A stretch of DNA of 64,000 nt, taken from the NCBI RefSeq assembly GCF_020037015.1, contig NZ_JAIQDE010000008.1:1-64000 (forward strand). The letters run 5' to 3'. Below the pieces are notes generated by a model that was given only the letters and a program-made list of their open reading frames with translations, was not told the DNA's origin and searched no databases. A program made the translations under genes and the position numbers. This DNA comes from Corallococcus sp. AS-1-6 (GTDB taxonomy: Bacteria; Myxococcota; Myxococcia; Myxococcales; Myxococcaceae). This document shows, one piece after another, positions 47,300 through 57,123 of this stretch. How positions within the stretch are numbered: position 1 is the first letter of the stretch; each line of letters opens with the position of its first letter.

Positions 47300-47443
47300 A
47301 TGAACGACACGCTCGACCGGTGGATCCAGCGCGCGACGCTGATGGGCCTCTTGGCCCTGGCCGCCACGCTGGCGACGGTGGGGGCCACCCTGTACGCCCA
47401 CCGCGACCCGCCCGCCGCCTCCAGCGCGGGCACGGCCCCCTGA
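47300..47443 (+). CDS. 47-residue single-span membrane protein between gspF and gspG
   Basis: A short frame starts at ATG 47300, preceded by GGAGGGAGC, and stops at 47443. It encodes MNDTLDRWIQRATL, a hydrophobic stretch (MGLLALAATLATVGATLYA), then HRDPPAASSAG. That is one membrane span with a charged cytoplasmic start and a short Pro/Ala periplasmic tail. Its third positions follow the same G/C bias as neighbouring genes. It is not a standard Gsp protein and I know no relative. Position inside the operon suggests an accessory of the platform. A GGGAGCTCCC palindrome overlaps its ribosome-binding site. Confidence 0.6.
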   Translation: MNDTLDRWIQRATLMGLLALAATLATVGATLYAHRDPPAASSAGTAP

Positions 47444-47518
47444 CGAAACGCCCCTGACATCCCGACACACCCATGGCGCGGTGGCTTGCCAGAAAGTCAC
47501 CCGAAAGCTGGTGAAGAC

Positions 47519-47938
47519 ATGCACACGACGAACGCCAAGAAGCAGCAGCGCCGCAAGAACCGCGGCATGACCCTCATCGAGATCATGGTGGTCATCACCA
47601 TCCTCGGGCTCATCGCGGCGGCGGTGGGCGTGGCCGTCATCCCGAAGCTGGAAGAGGCCAAGCAGGACACGGCGCGCCTGGACATCCGCAACATCCAGAG
47701 CGCCATGAAGCTCTACTACACGAAGAAGGGCTCCTACCCGGACACCGCCACGGGCCTCAAGGCGCTGGTGGACACCAACAACCTGGAGCGCATGCCGCTG
47801 GACCCCTGGGGCCGCGAGTACGTCTACATGAACGAGGGCGGCAAGCCGGTCATCACCAGCTACGGCGCCGACGGCAACCCGGGCGGCGAGGGCTCCGACG
47901 CCGACATCTCCTCCAAGGACCAGAACGCCAAGCCGTAA
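47519..47938 (+). CDS. gspG: major pseudopilin GspG
   Basis: A 139-residue type II pseudopilin. The prepilin leader ends RRKNRG, with cleavage before MTLIEIMVVITILGLIAAAV; Glu is at mature position 5. The C-terminal domain shows the GspG pattern: YYTKKGSYPDTATGLKALV, then MPLDPWGREYVYMNEGG, YGADGNPGG and the Ca-binding DADISS segment. It forms the main shaft of the pseudopilus. ATG 47519 gives a leader of 18 residues. It follows the small membrane ORF by 75 bases. Confidence 0.95.
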   Translation: MHTTNAKKQQRRKNRGMTLIEIMVVITILGLIAAAVGVAVIPKLEEAKQDTARLDIRNIQSAMKLYYTKKGSYPDTATGLKALVDTNNLERMPLDPWGREYVYMNEGGKPVITSYGADGNPGGEGSDADISSKDQNAKP

Positions 47939-47997
47939 CGGGCGTTTTTCCCGAAGCAAAGCCGCGCCTCCCGCGTGTTGTCGTAGGAATGCCCGTG

Positions 47998-48465
47998 ATG
48001 ACTCCCGAGCACACTTCCTCCCCGACGTCCGCGCGTGAGGCGCGAGCCGCTTCCAGCGGACAGGCCCGCGCCCGCTCTCCCCGGCTGGGCCGCCTGCTGC
48101 TGCTGGGCGTCTTCGGTGTCGCCACCCTGCTCGCGTTCGCGCTGGTGTGGGCCACCGAGGACAGCAGCCTCACCCCGCCCCAGCGCCAGGCGCGCGAGCA
48201 GATCCGCCGCCTGGAGGGCTACTTCAAGGCCCACCACCGGCTGATGGGCTTCTTCCCCTCGCAGGAGCAGGGCTTCGCGCCGCTCATCGAGTCGAAGGTG
48301 CTGGACTCGACGCCGCTCGACCCGTGGGGCCACCCGTACGTCTACCGCATGGAGGGCAAGACGGGCGCCGTGCTGTCCCTGGGCTCGGACGGCAAGCCCG
48401 GCGGCACCGGCGACGCCGCGGACATCTTCTCCGGCGGCATCGTGGCACAGGAGGTGCAGCCTTGA
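47998..48465 (+). CDS. GspG-like protein without a prepilin leader
   Basis: A 155-residue protein whose C-terminal half closely follows GspG: FKAHHRLMGFFPSQEQGFAP, STPLDPWGHPYVYRMEG, LGSDGKPGGTGDAADIFSGG. Its N-terminus is different. There is no G|xTLxE prepilin site; a basic Ser/Ala-rich stretch leads to an ordinary membrane anchor (LLLLGVFGVATLLAFALVW). It should stay a single-span membrane protein and not enter the pseudopilus by peptidase processing. ATG 47998 has AGGA nine bases upstream, while ATG 47989 has none. It overlaps gspH by four bases. Probably a duplicated gspG turned into an anchored accessory. Confidence 0.8.
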   Translation: MTPEHTSSPTSAREARAASSGQARARSPRLGRLLLLGVFGVATLLAFALVWATEDSSLTPPQRQAREQIRRLEGYFKAHHRLMGFFPSQEQGFAPLIESKVLDSTPLDPWGHPYVYRMEGKTGAVLSLGSDGKPGGTGDAADIFSGGIVAQEVQP

Positions 48466-49196
48466 AGCCGGCCATGGCCCCTCGTCCCGCCCGCCGCCGT
48501 CGCGCCCCGCGCGGCCTCACGCTGATTGAAATCTCCATCGCGCTGGCCATCGCCGCGGTGATGTTCGCCGCGGTGACCATCGGCATCGGCGCCATCACCG
48601 GCGCGAAGGCGAAGGGCAGCGCCACGGAGCTCGCGGGCGTCATCCGCTCGCTCTACGACTCGGCGGCGCTCAGCGGCCGGACGTGCCGGCTGGTGTTCGA
48701 AATCCCGGACCCGAAGCGGGAGGAGGCCACGCGCTACCACGCCGAGTGCGCCGCGGGCGGCGTCACCACCTCGCGCGACCGGGACGCGGCGCTCCGCGAC
48801 GAGGCGCGCGACCGCGAGCGCGCCCGGAAGAGCGGCAACAGCGGCGGGGACACGCGCAAGAACTACACGCGCTCGGAGGGCTCGCAGCCGTCCGCGCAGG
48901 AGCTGATGGACGAGGAGAAGAACCGCATCGAGTCCCAGTCCACCTTCTCCTCCTACACCGCCGAGGAGATCTCGCCCAAGGAGCTGCCGGCGGGCGTGGC
49001 GGTGTCGGTGTGGACGCGGCAGCAGCGCGAGCCGGTGGAGAGCGGCGTGGCCTATCTCTACTTCTTCCCGCAGGGCTACACGGAGAAGGCCATGGTCTTC
49101 CTGCGCCAGGGTGACAACGCCTGGACGCTGGACGTGTCACCCCTGACGGGCAAGGTGTTCATCGCATCCGAGGCCCTGGAGGTGCCCCGCTCATGA
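48462..49196 (+). CDS. gspH: minor pseudopilin GspH
   Basis: A 244-residue minor pseudopilin. The prepilin site PRG|LTLIEISIALAIAAVMFA has Glu at mature position 5. The start is inferred as TTG 48462: AGGAGGT (48449-48455) lies six bases before it, whereas the ATG at 48474 is 18 bases away with no other ribosome site. The TTG overlaps the previous stop (TTGA). The soluble part is longer than usual because of a charged, Arg/Asp/Glu-rich insert (about 105-150). It ends overlapping gspI by four bases. GspH belongs to the pseudopilus tip or shaft junction. Confidence 0.85.
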   Translation: MKPAMAPRPARRRRAPRGLTLIEISIALAIAAVMFAAVTIGIGAITGAKAKGSATELAGVIRSLYDSAALSGRTCRLVFEIPDPKREEATRYHAECAAGGVTTSRDRDAALRDEARDRERARKSGNSGGDTRKNYTRSEGSQPSAQELMDEEKNRIESQSTFSSYTAEEISPKELPAGVAVSVWTRQQREPVESGVAYLYFFPQGYTEKAMVFLRQGDNAWTLDVSPLTGKVFIASEALEVPRS

Positions 49197-50131
49197 GGAC
49201 TGCAACGCACGGGCGCGGGGGCTTCACCCTGCTGGAGACGATGGTGGCCCTGGCCATCCTCAGCGTCGCGCTGATGGCCATCTTCGACCTCAACTCCGGC
49301 GCGGTGGCCAACCACGTCTACACCAAGCGGCTCACCGTGGCGGCGCTCCTGTCCCGCTCGAAGATGACGGACCTGGAGCAGAAGCTCTACGACGACGGCT
49401 TCGAGCAGGACGACGACGAGCAGTCCGGCGACTTCTCCGACGAGGGCTGGCCCCAGTTCAAGTGGCGCGCGCGCATCATCGCGCCCAAGACGGACGGCGT
49501 GACGCCGGATCAGCTCATCGGCGCCATCTTCAACCTGCCCATGGGCGGCGGCGACTCCGGCGACCCCATGGGCGGCCTGGCCAGCCTCTTCGGCGGCGGC
49601 GGCGGCGACGGCAAGGGCGGCACGCCTCCCGGCGGCACCACCACGGCCAGCCCCATGGGCGCGTCCGCCATGAGCATGGCGCAGCCCATGTTCACGCAGA
49701 TGGTGGACCAGCTCACCAAGTCCGTCCGCGAGGTGCACCTCACCGTGTACTGGAAGGAGGGCACCCAGGTGGAGAGCGTGGACGTGGTGACGCACGTGGT
49801 GTCCCTGGGGCCCGGCGGCGACCGCAACGGCGGCTTCACGCCCAACGCGGGCAGAACGGCGGGCGCGGAGAACCAGTGGGTGAACCCGCGCACGGGCCAA
49901 CTGGTGGACAACCCCATCCCCGGCCCCAACGGCCAGATGCTGGACCCGAACACGCGCGAGCCGCTGGTCAACCGGGCGGCCCAGCTCGAGCAGCTCAACA
50001 GGAACATGGGCGGCCAGCAGGGCGGCACCGGCAACACCGGCATCAACCCGCGCTCGCCGGGCGGCATCTTCGGCGGCCGGGGGAGCCTGCCGAACCTGCC
50101 CACCCTGCCTCGCGGAGGGAGCATCCGATGA
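49193..50131 (+). CDS. gspI: minor pseudopilin GspI with large Gly-rich extension
   Basis: A 312-residue pseudopilin, far longer than the roughly 120-130 residues usual for GspI. The leader RGG|FTLLETMVALAILSVALM is canonical. The expected domain runs on through NHVYTKRLTVAALLSRSKM. It is interrupted near 120-160 by a Gly/Met/Ser-rich stretch (including FGGGGGDGKGGTPPGG) and returns with VREVHLTVYWKEGTQ. After about residue 205 there is an added Gly/Asn/Pro-rich tail. GspI starts the tip complex with J and K, so the added material may reach the periplasm or cargo. It overlaps gspJ by four bases. Confidence 0.85.
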   Translation: MRTATHGRGGFTLLETMVALAILSVALMAIFDLNSGAVANHVYTKRLTVAALLSRSKMTDLEQKLYDDGFEQDDDEQSGDFSDEGWPQFKWRARIIAPKTDGVTPDQLIGAIFNLPMGGGDSGDPMGGLASLFGGGGGDGKGGTPPGGTTTASPMGASAMSMAQPMFTQMVDQLTKSVREVHLTVYWKEGTQVESVDVVTHVVSLGPGGDRNGGFTPNAGRTAGAENQWVNPRTGQLVDNPIPGPNGQMLDPNTREPLVNRAAQLEQLNRNMGGQQGGTGNTGINPRSPGGIFGGRGSLPNLPTLPRGGSIR

Positions 50132-50802
50132 AGCGGCGCATGCGGGGCTTCACCCTCATGGAGGTCATGGTCGCGGTGGGCATCACCGCCCTCATGGGCA
50201 CCGTCGTGGCCCTGGCCTTCCAGACGGGCATCAACGCCAAGGAGGTCGTGGAGGGCGAGGCGGAGCGCTACCGCATGGTGCGCGTGTCGCTCAACCGCAT
50301 GGCGCGGGAGGTCGGCTCCGCGTTCGTGAGCGACCGCTATGACCTGCGCCGCTTCCGCGACCAGAACGACCGGCCCACCAACTTCATTGGCGAGCGCGAC
50401 AAGCTGACCTTCACGACGTTCGCGCACCAGCGCCTGTACACGGACGTGAAGGAGTCCGACCAGGCGGTGGTGGAGTACTTCGTGGAGAACTCCTCCGAGC
50501 GCGGCGCCCGGCAGCGGCAGGACCTGAAGCGGCGGGTGAACCCCAACGTGGGGGACCGCATGGACCGGGGCGGCACCACGGACGTCCTCTTCGAGGGCGT
50601 CAAGGGCGTGGAGTTCGCCTACTGGGACTCCGACAAGAAGGAGTGGGACGACGAGTGGGACACGCGGCGCACGGAGAAGAAGGACCTGCTCCCCACGCGC
50701 GTGCGCATCACCGTCATCGCCCTGGATGAGGCGGGCAAGGAGGCGCGCTACACCACGCAGGCGCGCATCCTGCTCAACACCACCCTGCCGAGGTTCAACT
50801 GA
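50128..50802 (+). CDS. gspJ: minor pseudopilin GspJ
   Basis: A 224-residue minor pseudopilin. The leader MKRRMRG is cleaved before FTLMEVMVAVGITALMG. The soluble domain has the GspJ pattern, beginning RYRMVRVSLNRMAREVGSAF, with a later VLFEGVKGVEFAYWDSDKKE and PTRVRITVIALDEAG. Length is normal. It overlaps gspI by four bases and shares a TGATG junction with gspK, so I-J-K are translationally linked. Confidence 0.9.
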   Translation: MKRRMRGFTLMEVMVAVGITALMGTVVALAFQTGINAKEVVEGEAERYRMVRVSLNRMAREVGSAFVSDRYDLRRFRDQNDRPTNFIGERDKLTFTTFAHQRLYTDVKESDQAVVEYFVENSSERGARQRQDLKRRVNPNVGDRMDRGGTTDVLFEGVKGVEFAYWDSDKKEWDDEWDTRRTEKKDLLPTRVRITVIALDEAGKEARYTTQARILLNTTLPRFN

Positions 50803-52238
50803 TGGCCTTCCCCTACTTCCAGCAGGCGTCCCGCCGGCGCGGCAAGGCGCGGACGGCCGCCCCCCAGGCCCCGGCGCCGCGGCGCTCCCCGGCGGAGCGA
50901 AAGCACCGGCGCTCGCGCGGCGTGGCGCTCATCATCGCGCTCGTGTCCATCACGCTGCTCACGGTGGTGGCCACGGAGTTCGCCTACAACAGCCGCGTGG
51001 ACCTGCAGCTCGCCGCCAACCAGCGCGACGAAGTGCGCGCCTACTACATGGCCCGCTCCGGCCTGTCGCTGGGGCGGCTGCTGCTGCGCTTCCAGAAGCA
51101 GGTGGACCAGACGCCCATCCCCAACCCCGCGAGCATCCTGGGCGCGCTGGGCGGGCTCGCGGGCGGCGGCACCCCCGGCGCAGGCGGCGCGAACGCGTTC
51201 CAGCCGCAGTCGCTCAACCTCCAGCTCTGGAAGCTGGCGCGGGTGGACTGCCACATGCTCAAGGGCCTGGTGAAGAGCGACGGCGCGCAGGGCGAGGACG
51301 GCCGCCCCGTGGAGACGGAGCCCACGCAGGTGGACCCCAACTTCAAGTTCGAGGGCGAGGACGGGGAGAACGCGGGCGCGGCCACGCAGATGGCGGCGCA
51401 GATGCAGCGCCGCTCCTTCGGCGGCTTCGAGGGCTGCTTCCTCGCGACCATCAGCGACGAGGAGGAGAAGCTCAACGTCATGCGCCTGAACACCGGCGGC
51501 GCGGAGTCCCAGGCGACCGCCGCGCGCATGCTGGACATGTTCGCGGACAAGCGCTTCGAGTTCCTCTGGCAGCAGGACGACGCCAACAAGGTGCGCTCCA
51601 CGCCCCGGGACACCATCCTCGCGCTGAAGGACTGGTCGGACGAGGACACCACCCAGTCCACCCTCAACGAGAAGGACCCCACGAACCCCTTCGTCTCGGG
51701 CTTCGCGGACGAGGGTTCGCCGTACAGCCGCTACGAACCGCGCTATGACGTCAAGAACGCGCGCTTCGACAGCCTGGACGAGTTGTACCGGGTGCATGGC
51801 GTCAACGACCGCTTCATGGCGGCCTTCCGAGACCGGCTCACGGTGTACCCGGACATCAACTCCAAGCCGAACGTCAACACCGACGACCCCATCATGCTGG
51901 GGCTGGCCATCATGTCCGCCGCGGACCCCAACCGCCCGGACCCGCGCCTGACGGACCCCGTGTTCCTCAACGAGCTCATCAGCCGCATCCGCGCCGCGCG
52001 CATGTTCAACTTCTTCGGCATGTCGGTGGCGGACTTCGTGGGCGTGGTGGAGCAGGCCGGCATCGCGGTCAATCCGCTCATCAAGGGCAACGTCCAGCAG
52101 AACCGCTACCTGGGCGACAAGAGCAAGACATTCACCATCAAGTCCGTGGGAGAGGCGGGCAGCGTCCAGAAGACGCTCACCGCCGTCATCCGCCTGGACG
52201 ACGGGCTGGGCAAGCTCGTGTATTACAGAGAGGAATAG
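50802..52238 (+). CDS. gspK: minor pseudopilin GspK
   Basis: A 478-residue large pseudopilin that caps the pseudopilus tip. The leader is unusually long and basic (about 39 residues) before VALIIALVSITLLTVVATEF. As is typical of GspK, mature position 5 is not Glu. The family start NSRVDLQLAANQRDEVRAYY follows. Two helical, SAM-like domains are visible near DSLDELYRVHGVNDRFM and FFGMSVADFVGVVEQAGIAV. A Gly-rich loop lies near residue 110. It begins in a TGATG overlap with gspJ. Confidence 0.9.
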   Translation: MAFPYFQQASRRRGKARTAAPQAPAPRRSPAERKHRRSRGVALIIALVSITLLTVVATEFAYNSRVDLQLAANQRDEVRAYYMARSGLSLGRLLLRFQKQVDQTPIPNPASILGALGGLAGGGTPGAGGANAFQPQSLNLQLWKLARVDCHMLKGLVKSDGAQGEDGRPVETEPTQVDPNFKFEGEDGENAGAATQMAAQMQRRSFGGFEGCFLATISDEEEKLNVMRLNTGGAESQATAARMLDMFADKRFEFLWQQDDANKVRSTPRDTILALKDWSDEDTTQSTLNEKDPTNPFVSGFADEGSPYSRYEPRYDVKNARFDSLDELYRVHGVNDRFMAAFRDRLTVYPDINSKPNVNTDDPIMLGLAIMSAADPNRPDPRLTDPVFLNELISRIRAARMFNFFGMSVADFVGVVEQAGIAVNPLIKGNVQQNRYLGDKSKTFTIKSVGEAGSVQKTLTAVIRLDDGLGKLVYYREE

Positions 52239-52239
52239 C

Positions 52240-53847
52240 ATGGCCCGCATTCTTGGCCTGGACCTGGGCAGCCACTCCGTGAAGGGGGTGGTGCTCACCT
52301 CCGGGACGAAAAGCAACACCACCCAGGCCTACGCGGAGGTGCGCCGCGCGCAGGAAGGCGAGCGCGCGGACACGCTGCGCGCCGCGGTGGAGGAGCTGCT
52401 CGGGAAGATGCCGCAGGGGCACGTGGACCAGGTCGTCATCGCCCTGCCCGGCCCGTCCCTCACCACGCACGCGGTGAGCCTGCCCTTCTCCGACAGCAAG
52501 CGCGTGGAGGCGACGCTGCCCTTCGAGGTGGGCAGCCAGCTCCCGTTCGACATCTCGGAGGTCGTCTACGACTACCAGGTGGTCGGCCAGAAGGACACCG
52601 GCGGCAAGGAGAAGGCCGCGGACCTGCTGGTGGGCGTGGTGAAGAAGGAGGAGCTCCAGTCGCTGCTCGCGCTGCTGGGCGGCCTCCAGGTGGATCCGCG
52701 CGTCATCACCCACCCGGCGCTCGCGTACCAGAACCTCTTCACCCAGCTTCCCGGCCTCTTCGAGGGCGTGGGTGACGGCGGCCCCGTGGCGGTGGTGGAC
52801 ATCGGCCATGAGCGCACGGCGGTGGCCATTGGCCAGCCGGGCAAGGGCGTGGAGTTCGCGCGCACCTTCGCGGGCGGCGGGCGCGACCTGACGCGCGCCC
52901 TGGCCACGGAGTTCCAGACGACGCTTCCGGAGGCCCACGCGTGGAAGGAGGCGCATGGCGCCATGGCCAGCGCGGCGCAGGGGCCGGACGCCGAGCGCGC
53001 CGCGAACGCCTTCGTGCGCGGCCTGCAGCCGGTGCTGCGCGAGCTGCGCCCGTCCTTCAAGTCCTTCGCCGCGCGCGCCCGCCGGCAGGTCTCCGCGGTG
53101 GTGCTGTGCGGCGGCACCGCGCGGATGCCGGGCCTGGCCGAGCAGTTGTCCAAGGACCTGAACCTGCCGGTGCGCGTGCTGGCGCTCCCGGTGGACGCGA
53201 CGGAGAAGATCGGCCCCCGGGAGACGCCGTCCGCGGCGCAGGCGTACGCGCTGGCCATGCGCGGCAACGCGGCCGGGGCCAGGGCGCCGCGCTTCAACCT
53301 GCGCCGGGGTGAGTTCGCCTTCAAGGGCGGCTACGACTACGTGAAGGACCGGCTGGGGCTCCTGGCCTCCTTCGCGGTGACGCTCCTGCTGCTGCTCATC
53401 GCCTTCGGCGTCGTGCGCAACACCGTCCTGTCGCGGCGCGAGGCGGAGGTGGACGCGGTGCTCTGCAAGACGACCCAGCGCATCCTGGGCACCTGCGAGA
53501 CGAACTACGACCGCGCGCTGAACATGCTCAAGGGCGTGGAGAGCCCCGCCGCGGCGCTGCCCACGATGTCCGCGGTGAACCTGCTGGCGGAGGTCACCCA
53601 GCGCGTGCCTCCGGAGGTGCCGGTGAAGTTCGACCGCATCCAGGTGGACCTGGACCGCATCATGCTCCAGGGAGAGACGGACAGCTCCAAGCAGATCGAC
53701 ACGCTCTCCGCCGCCTTGAAGGGCCACCGCTGCTTCAAGGACGTGAAGGAGGGCAAGGTGGAGAAGACACGCGACGGGCAGAAGGTGACCTTCCGCCTGG
53801 ACGTGCAGGTGCAGTGCCCCGGCGAGCCGCCGGCGGGAGAGACGTGA
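52240..53847 (+). CDS. gspL: type II secretion protein GspL (PilM/PilN-like halves)
   Basis: A 535-residue platform protein. Residues 1-360 form an actin-like (PilM-like) cytoplasmic domain: MARILGLDLGSHSVKGVVL, VVDIGHERTAVAI and VVLCGGTARMPGL. A membrane segment (LLASFAVTLLLLLIAFGVV) leads to a PilN-like periplasmic ferredoxin-fold part (VNLLAEVTQRVPPEVPVKFD). GspL binds GspE on the inside and GspM outside. It is nearer to PilM/PilN than enteric GspL. It starts one base after gspK. Confidence 0.88.
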   Translation: MARILGLDLGSHSVKGVVLTSGTKSNTTQAYAEVRRAQEGERADTLRAAVEELLGKMPQGHVDQVVIALPGPSLTTHAVSLPFSDSKRVEATLPFEVGSQLPFDISEVVYDYQVVGQKDTGGKEKAADLLVGVVKKEELQSLLALLGGLQVDPRVITHPALAYQNLFTQLPGLFEGVGDGGPVAVVDIGHERTAVAIGQPGKGVEFARTFAGGGRDLTRALATEFQTTLPEAHAWKEAHGAMASAAQGPDAERAANAFVRGLQPVLRELRPSFKSFAARARRQVSAVVLCGGTARMPGLAEQLSKDLNLPVRVLALPVDATEKIGPRETPSAAQAYALAMRGNAAGARAPRFNLRRGEFAFKGGYDYVKDRLGLLASFAVTLLLLLIAFGVVRNTVLSRREAEVDAVLCKTTQRILGTCETNYDRALNMLKGVESPAAALPTMSAVNLLAEVTQRVPPEVPVKFDRIQVDLDRIMLQGETDSSKQIDTLSAALKGHRCFKDVKEGKVEKTRDGQKVTFRLDVQVQCPGEPPAGET

Positions 53848-53848
53848 C

Positions 53849-54406
53849 ATGGGAAAGCTCAAGGAACTCTTCGCGCCCCTCCAGACCTGGTTCGAGCGGC
53901 TCTCCGACCGCGAGCGCAAGCTCGTGGCGCTGGCCGGCTCCGCGGTGCTGGTGTTCGTGCTCTTCGTGACGCTCTTCAGCTTCGCCAACAGCGCGCAGGG
54001 CTACCGCCGGCGCACGCAGGACAAGCTGGCGAAGCTGCAGGAGGTGCAGGCGCTGGCCATCAGCTACGGCCAGGCGCAGGCGGAGCGGCAGAACGTGGAG
54101 CAGCAGCTCACCCAGAGCAACGTGCGGCTGATCACCTACATTGAAGACAAGGCCACCGCCGCGGGCCTCACCGTCCCCAACATGACGCCCAAGGGGGACG
54201 TGGGCGTGGGGGACGGGAAGATCATCGAAAGCTCCGTGGAGCTGACCTTCACGGACGTGGACCTGCGCAAGCTGACGGACTTCCTGCGCACGGTGGAGAC
54301 GGGCCCGGGCATCGTGAAGGTGAAGTACCTGCGCGTGGAGCCCCGGCCCGCCACGGACACCCTGACGGCGTGGACGACCGTCGCCACCTACCGGATGAAG
54401 CAATAG
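53849..54406 (+). CDS. gspM: type II secretion protein GspM
   Basis: A 185-residue inner-membrane protein one base after gspL. The N-terminus LQTWFERLSDRERKLVALAG precedes one membrane segment (SAVLVFVLFVTLFSFANS). A coiled coil (KLQEVQALAISYGQAQAERQ) and a small PilO-like fold with VELTFTDVDLRKLTDFLRTV follow. Size and topology fit GspM, which dimerises with GspL. Sequence conservation in GspM is low, so position in the operon weighs heavily in this call. Confidence 0.85.
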   Translation: MGKLKELFAPLQTWFERLSDRERKLVALAGSAVLVFVLFVTLFSFANSAQGYRRRTQDKLAKLQEVQALAISYGQAQAERQNVEQQLTQSNVRLITYIEDKATAAGLTVPNMTPKGDVGVGDGKIIESSVELTFTDVDLRKLTDFLRTVETGPGIVKVKYLRVEPRPATDTLTAWTTVATYRMKQ

Positions 54407-54409
54407 CCC

Positions 54410-55390
54410 ATGGCCACTGAAACCAAGACCGCCCGCTGGAAGCTCGTCCTGGGCTACACCGCCTTCGCGGTGGTGGCGTTCATCCTCTGCCTGCTGCTGA
54501 CGTTCCCCTACGACGCGGTCCGCTCGCGGCTGGTGACGGAGGCCGCGGCCCACGGGCTGGCGGTGCGCATGGACAGCCTGCGCCCCGGCCTGTCCGGCGT
54601 CACCGCCACCCACGTGCGGCTGAGCAAGCCGCCCACGCCGCTGGGCGCGGAGTCCGTCGCGGCGCTCGCCCGGGGCGAGTCCGGCGGGCTGGGCAAGGAC
54701 GAGCTGGGCGAGGCGCTCATCTTCGACAGCGTGGCCCTGCGCCCGTCCCTCTTCCCGCCCGGCCTGGTGATGAAGCTGAAGGGCATGGGCGGCACGGTGG
54801 ACATCCACGTGGGCGGCCTGAGCGGCACGTCGCTGAACGTGGACGTGGACGGCGTGCAGGCCGGCGGCGGCAACCTGCCGGCGTACACCGGCGTGGACAT
54901 GGAGGGCACCCTCAACGCGAAGCTCGCGCTCACGGCGCCGGGGACGATGATTCGCGGCCAGCCGGTGGACTGGTCCCAGGCGTCCGGCACGGTGGCGCTG
55001 GACACCCAGGGGCTCACCATCAAGGGCGGCAAGGCGGCCATCCCCATGGGCGGCGGCCCCGCCATGCCCATGGAGCTGCCGCGCGTGGCGCTGGGCGAGC
55101 TGAAGGGCGACCTCCAGTTCGACAAGGGCCTGGGCACGGTGCGCGACCTGAACCTCAAGAGCGAGGACCTGGAGGGCTCCGGCACCGGCACGCTGAAGCT
55201 GGGCCGCCGGCTGGAGTACAGCGAGCTGGGGCTGGACGTGCGGCTGAAGTTCGAGCAGGCCTTCCAGCAGCGGCTGGGGCCCCTGGCGCTCGCGGTGAAC
55301 ATGCTGCCGCAGGACCGGGACAACCCCGGTTGGCGCGGCGGCCGGCTCACCGGCATGGTGAGCAGCCCCCGCTTCGGACCCAAGCGGTAG
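54410..55390 (+). CDS. gspN: type II secretion protein GspN
   Basis: A 326-residue bitopic protein: one N-terminal membrane segment (YTAFAVVAFILCLLLTFPYD), then a beta-rich periplasmic domain with repeated GLSGVTATHVRLSKPP, GTVDIHVGGLSGTSLNVDVD and MEGTLNAKLAL strands. This matches the GspN group, often last in deltaproteobacterial and myxobacterial clusters and dispensable in some systems. It begins three bases after gspM. The sigma-54 activator gene starts 82 bases later. Confidence 0.82.
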   Translation: MATETKTARWKLVLGYTAFAVVAFILCLLLTFPYDAVRSRLVTEAAAHGLAVRMDSLRPGLSGVTATHVRLSKPPTPLGAESVAALARGESGGLGKDELGEALIFDSVALRPSLFPPGLVMKLKGMGGTVDIHVGGLSGTSLNVDVDGVQAGGGNLPAYTGVDMEGTLNAKLALTAPGTMIRGQPVDWSQASGTVALDTQGLTIKGGKAAIPMGGGPAMPMELPRVALGELKGDLQFDKGLGTVRDLNLKSEDLEGSGTGTLKLGRRLEYSELGLDVRLKFEQAFQQRLGPLALAVNMLPQDRDNPGWRGGRLTGMVSSPRFGPKR

Positions 55391-55472
55391 GCCCCCGGTT
55401 GATGCCCGCGCACGCGCCGTGTAAAGCGCTGCGCGCGGCCCCGGGGTGTCCGGGCTTGGGAGAGAGTTCGTA

Positions 55473-57104
<1,632 letters not shown>

Positions 57105-57123
57105 CTCCGGAGGCGCCCGCGCC

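Noticed and set aside
47474-47489. Second sigma-54-like sequence (TGGCGCGGTGGCTTGC) before gspG
   Set aside because: The GG and GC dinucleotides are 11 bases apart where 10 is required, and the -24 block is TGGCGC and not TGGCAC.
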